The notes beneath the pieces were generated by a model that was not told the DNA's origin, ran no database searches, and saw only the letters and a program-made list of their open reading frames with translations. Below, in pieces: positions 5,717 to 6,902 of a stretch of 6,902 bases of DNA; position 1 is the first letter of the stretch, and each line of letters begins with the position of its first letter. The stretch lies in assembly GCA_900313295.1 (NCBI GenBank), contig OMQS01000004.1, positions 1 through 6,902 on the forward strand. Direction: 5' to 3'. The position numbers and the translations under genes are program-made. The stretch comes from an uncultured Eubacteriales bacterium (lineage in GTDB: Bacteria; Bacillota; Clostridia; Oscillospirales; Oscillospiraceae).

Positions 5717-6178
5717 ATGAGCATACAGATCGTACCCATGAACGCAGACCATTTGGAGGAGCTGGAGAAGCTGGAGCGGCTCTGCTTTTCCCGCCCGTGG
5801 AGCCGGAAGATGCTGGCGGAGGAGCTGGAGAATCAGTGCGCCGCCTTTCTGGTGGCGCAGGACAGCGCCACGGGGCAGGTGGTGGGCTATGCCGGCCTGC
5901 TGGTCATGGCCGACGAGGGCTACATCACCAACGTCGCCGTGTTCCCCGCGTATCGCCGGCGGGGCGTGGCGGCAAAGCTCATCTCCGTGTTTGAAAACTT
6001 TGCCCGCGGCAACAAGCTGGCTTTCCTCACGCTGGAGGTGCGCCCGTCCAACGCCGCGGCCATCGCTCTCTATAAGGGCTTCGGCTTTGAGGAGGTAGGC
6101 CGCCGGAAAAACTATTACGACCTGCCCAAAGAGGACGCCCTGATCCTGACAAAAACCTACGGGGAGGCGGATGCATGA
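5717..6178 (+). CDS. rimI: RimI-type protein N-terminal alanine acetyltransferase
   Basis: A 153-residue GNAT-fold enzyme that uses acetyl-CoA to acetylate protein N-termini; the classic substrate in E. coli is ribosomal protein bS18. The acetyl-CoA loop is RRRGVA (80-85), preceded by the strand YITNVAVFPAYR (69-80). RimI-type features follow: LEVRPSN (106-112, with E107), AIALYKGFGFEEVGRRKNYY (115-134) and a C-terminal ALILTK strand. The N-terminal segment FSRPWSRKML (24-33) is also characteristic. The start codon is 1 nt after the polA stop, with AGGA at 5709-5712 and GGAGG at 5700-5704 inside polA, so translation is probably coupled. The stop overlaps the tsaD start by 4 nt (ATGA). Pairing with tsaD is common in Gram-positive bacteria and supports the RimI name over a generic GNAT enzyme. 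Confidence 0.93.
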   Translation: MSIQIVPMNADHLEELEKLERLCFSRPWSRKMLAEELENQCAAFLVAQDSATGQVVGYAGLLVMADEGYITNVAVFPAYRRRGVAAKLISVFENFARGNKLAFLTLEVRPSNAAAIALYKGFGFEEVGRRKNYYDLPKEDALILTKTYGEADA

Positions 6179-6902
6179 ACATACTGGCCTTTGAATCCTC
6201 CTGCGACGAGACCGCCGTGGCGGTGGTGCGGGACGGCCGCACGGTGCTGTCCGACGCCATTCTCTCCCAGGCGGATATGCACGCCCTCTATGGCGGCGTG
6301 GTGCCGGAGATCGCCTCCCGCAAGCATGTGGAGGCCATTTTCGGCCTGACGGAGCAGGCGCTCTCAAGCGCGGGACTGGCGAAAAAAGACATTGACGCCG
6401 TGGCCGTGACCTATGCCCCGGGGCTTATCGGCGCCGTGCTGGTGGCGGTGAGCTTTGCCAAGAGCGTGGCGTACAGTCTGGGCGTCCCGCTGATCCCCGT
6501 GCACCACATCCGCGGCCACATCGCCGCCAATTACATAGCTTTTCCGGAGCTTCAGCCGCCGTTTCTGGCGCTGGCCATCTCCGGAGGCAACACCCTCATC
6601 GTGGACGTAAAGGATTACACGGACATGGAGATCCTCGGCGCCACGCGGGATGATGCCGCCGGCGAATGCTTTGACAAGGCGGCTCGCGTGCTGGGGCTGC
6701 CCTATCCCGGCGGCAAGCCCATGGATGAGCTGGCGCAGCAGTCGGAGGGCGGCGTGTACGACCTGCCCCGCGCCCATGTGGACGGGGCGGAGCTGGACAT
6801 GAGCTTTTCGGGGCTGAAGACCGCCGTGGTGAATCTGGCGCACAACGCCCAGCAGAAGGGCGAGGCGCTGGACAGAGCCGCTCTGGCCAGAGATTTCACC
6901 CG
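6175..6902 (+). CDS. tsaD: TsaD, tRNA threonylcarbamoyltransferase catalytic subunit (3' end beyond window)
   Basis: The first 242 codons of a protein usually about 335-345 residues long. With TsaB and TsaE it transfers threonylcarbamoyl from threonylcarbamoyl-AMP to A37 of ANN-decoding tRNAs (t6A). Visible motifs: the ASKHA-fold start ILAFESSCDETAVAVV (3-18), HALYGGVVPEIASRKH (36-51), TYAPGLIGAVLV (79-90), the metal site HHIRGH (110-115, H111 and H115), DDAAGECFDKAARVLGLPYPGG (159-180) and SFSGLKTAV (210-218). The usual SGGHT reads SGGNT (136-140), with N139 replacing the common histidine. The ATG overlaps the rimI stop by 4 nt and has GGGGAGG (6161-6167) 7 nt upstream. The reading frame is open to the window edge. 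tsaB and tsaE are not in the window. Confidence 0.96.
   Translation, partial: MNILAFESSCDETAVAVVRDGRTVLSDAILSQADMHALYGGVVPEIASRKHVEAIFGLTEQALSSAGLAKKDIDAVAVTYAPGLIGAVLVAVSFAKSVAYSLGVPLIPVHHIRGHIAANYIAFPELQPPFLALAISGGNTLIVDVKDYTDMEILGATRDDAAGECFDKAARVLGLPYPGGKPMDELAQQSEGGVYDLPRAHVDGAELDMSFSGLKTAVVNLAHNAQQKGEALDRAALARDFT

Noticed and set aside
3052..5739. Several long minus-strand and alternate-frame open frames within polA (up to 394 codons)
   Set aside because: polA is unmistakable across the whole region. The opposing frames are histidine-, glutamine- and arginine-rich translations typical of antisense to GC-rich genes.

Overview
The window looks like the chromosome of a GC-rich member of the Firmicutes, most likely class Clostridia near the Oscillospiraceae. 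This is inferred from strong GGAGG-type ribosome binding sites, SigA-type promoters, Gram-positive-like versions of DNA polymerase I, RimI and TsaD, and an interspersed hairpin repeat of a type I associate with such genomes. No tool could be run, so the placement is an inference.

Layout. Positions 1-125 hold the tail of an upstream transcription unit, with one clear intrinsic terminator and perhaps the end of another. A perfect-consensus promoter (126-154) then drives a two-gene unit: a MarR-family regulator (198-632) and a TauE/SafE-type membrane exporter (636-1412). This unit meets a convergent gene at a 17-bp symmetrical terminator (1424-1467). The convergent gene (1482-2405, minus strand) is an AEC-family permease with a TTG start and its own promoter at 2436-2463. 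Facing away from it is a second good promoter (2545-2573). It leads into a broken C39-like cysteine peptidase gene (2610-2901) that keeps its ribosome binding site, the start of a signal peptide and its C-terminal half, but has lost the middle.

From about 2925 a housekeeping unit begins. It has a promoter with a palindrome over the -10 box, a leader of about 110 nt carrying an interspersed hairpin repeat, then polA (3070-5715), rimI (5717-6178) and the first 242 codons of tsaD (6175 to the window end). These genes are separated by 1 nt and overlapped by 4 nt, so they are probably co-transcribed and translationally coupled. PolA replicates and repairs DNA, RimI acetylates protein N-termini, and TsaD makes the t6A modification of tRNA. 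They share growth-linked expression rather than one pathway.

I see no phage, insertion sequence with a transposase, CRISPR array, tRNA or rRNA, and no clear new multi-gene system. The points most worth a second look are the regulator/exporter pair with its operator-like palindromes, the decayed peptidase with intact expression signals, and the repeat plus palindrome in the polA leader.
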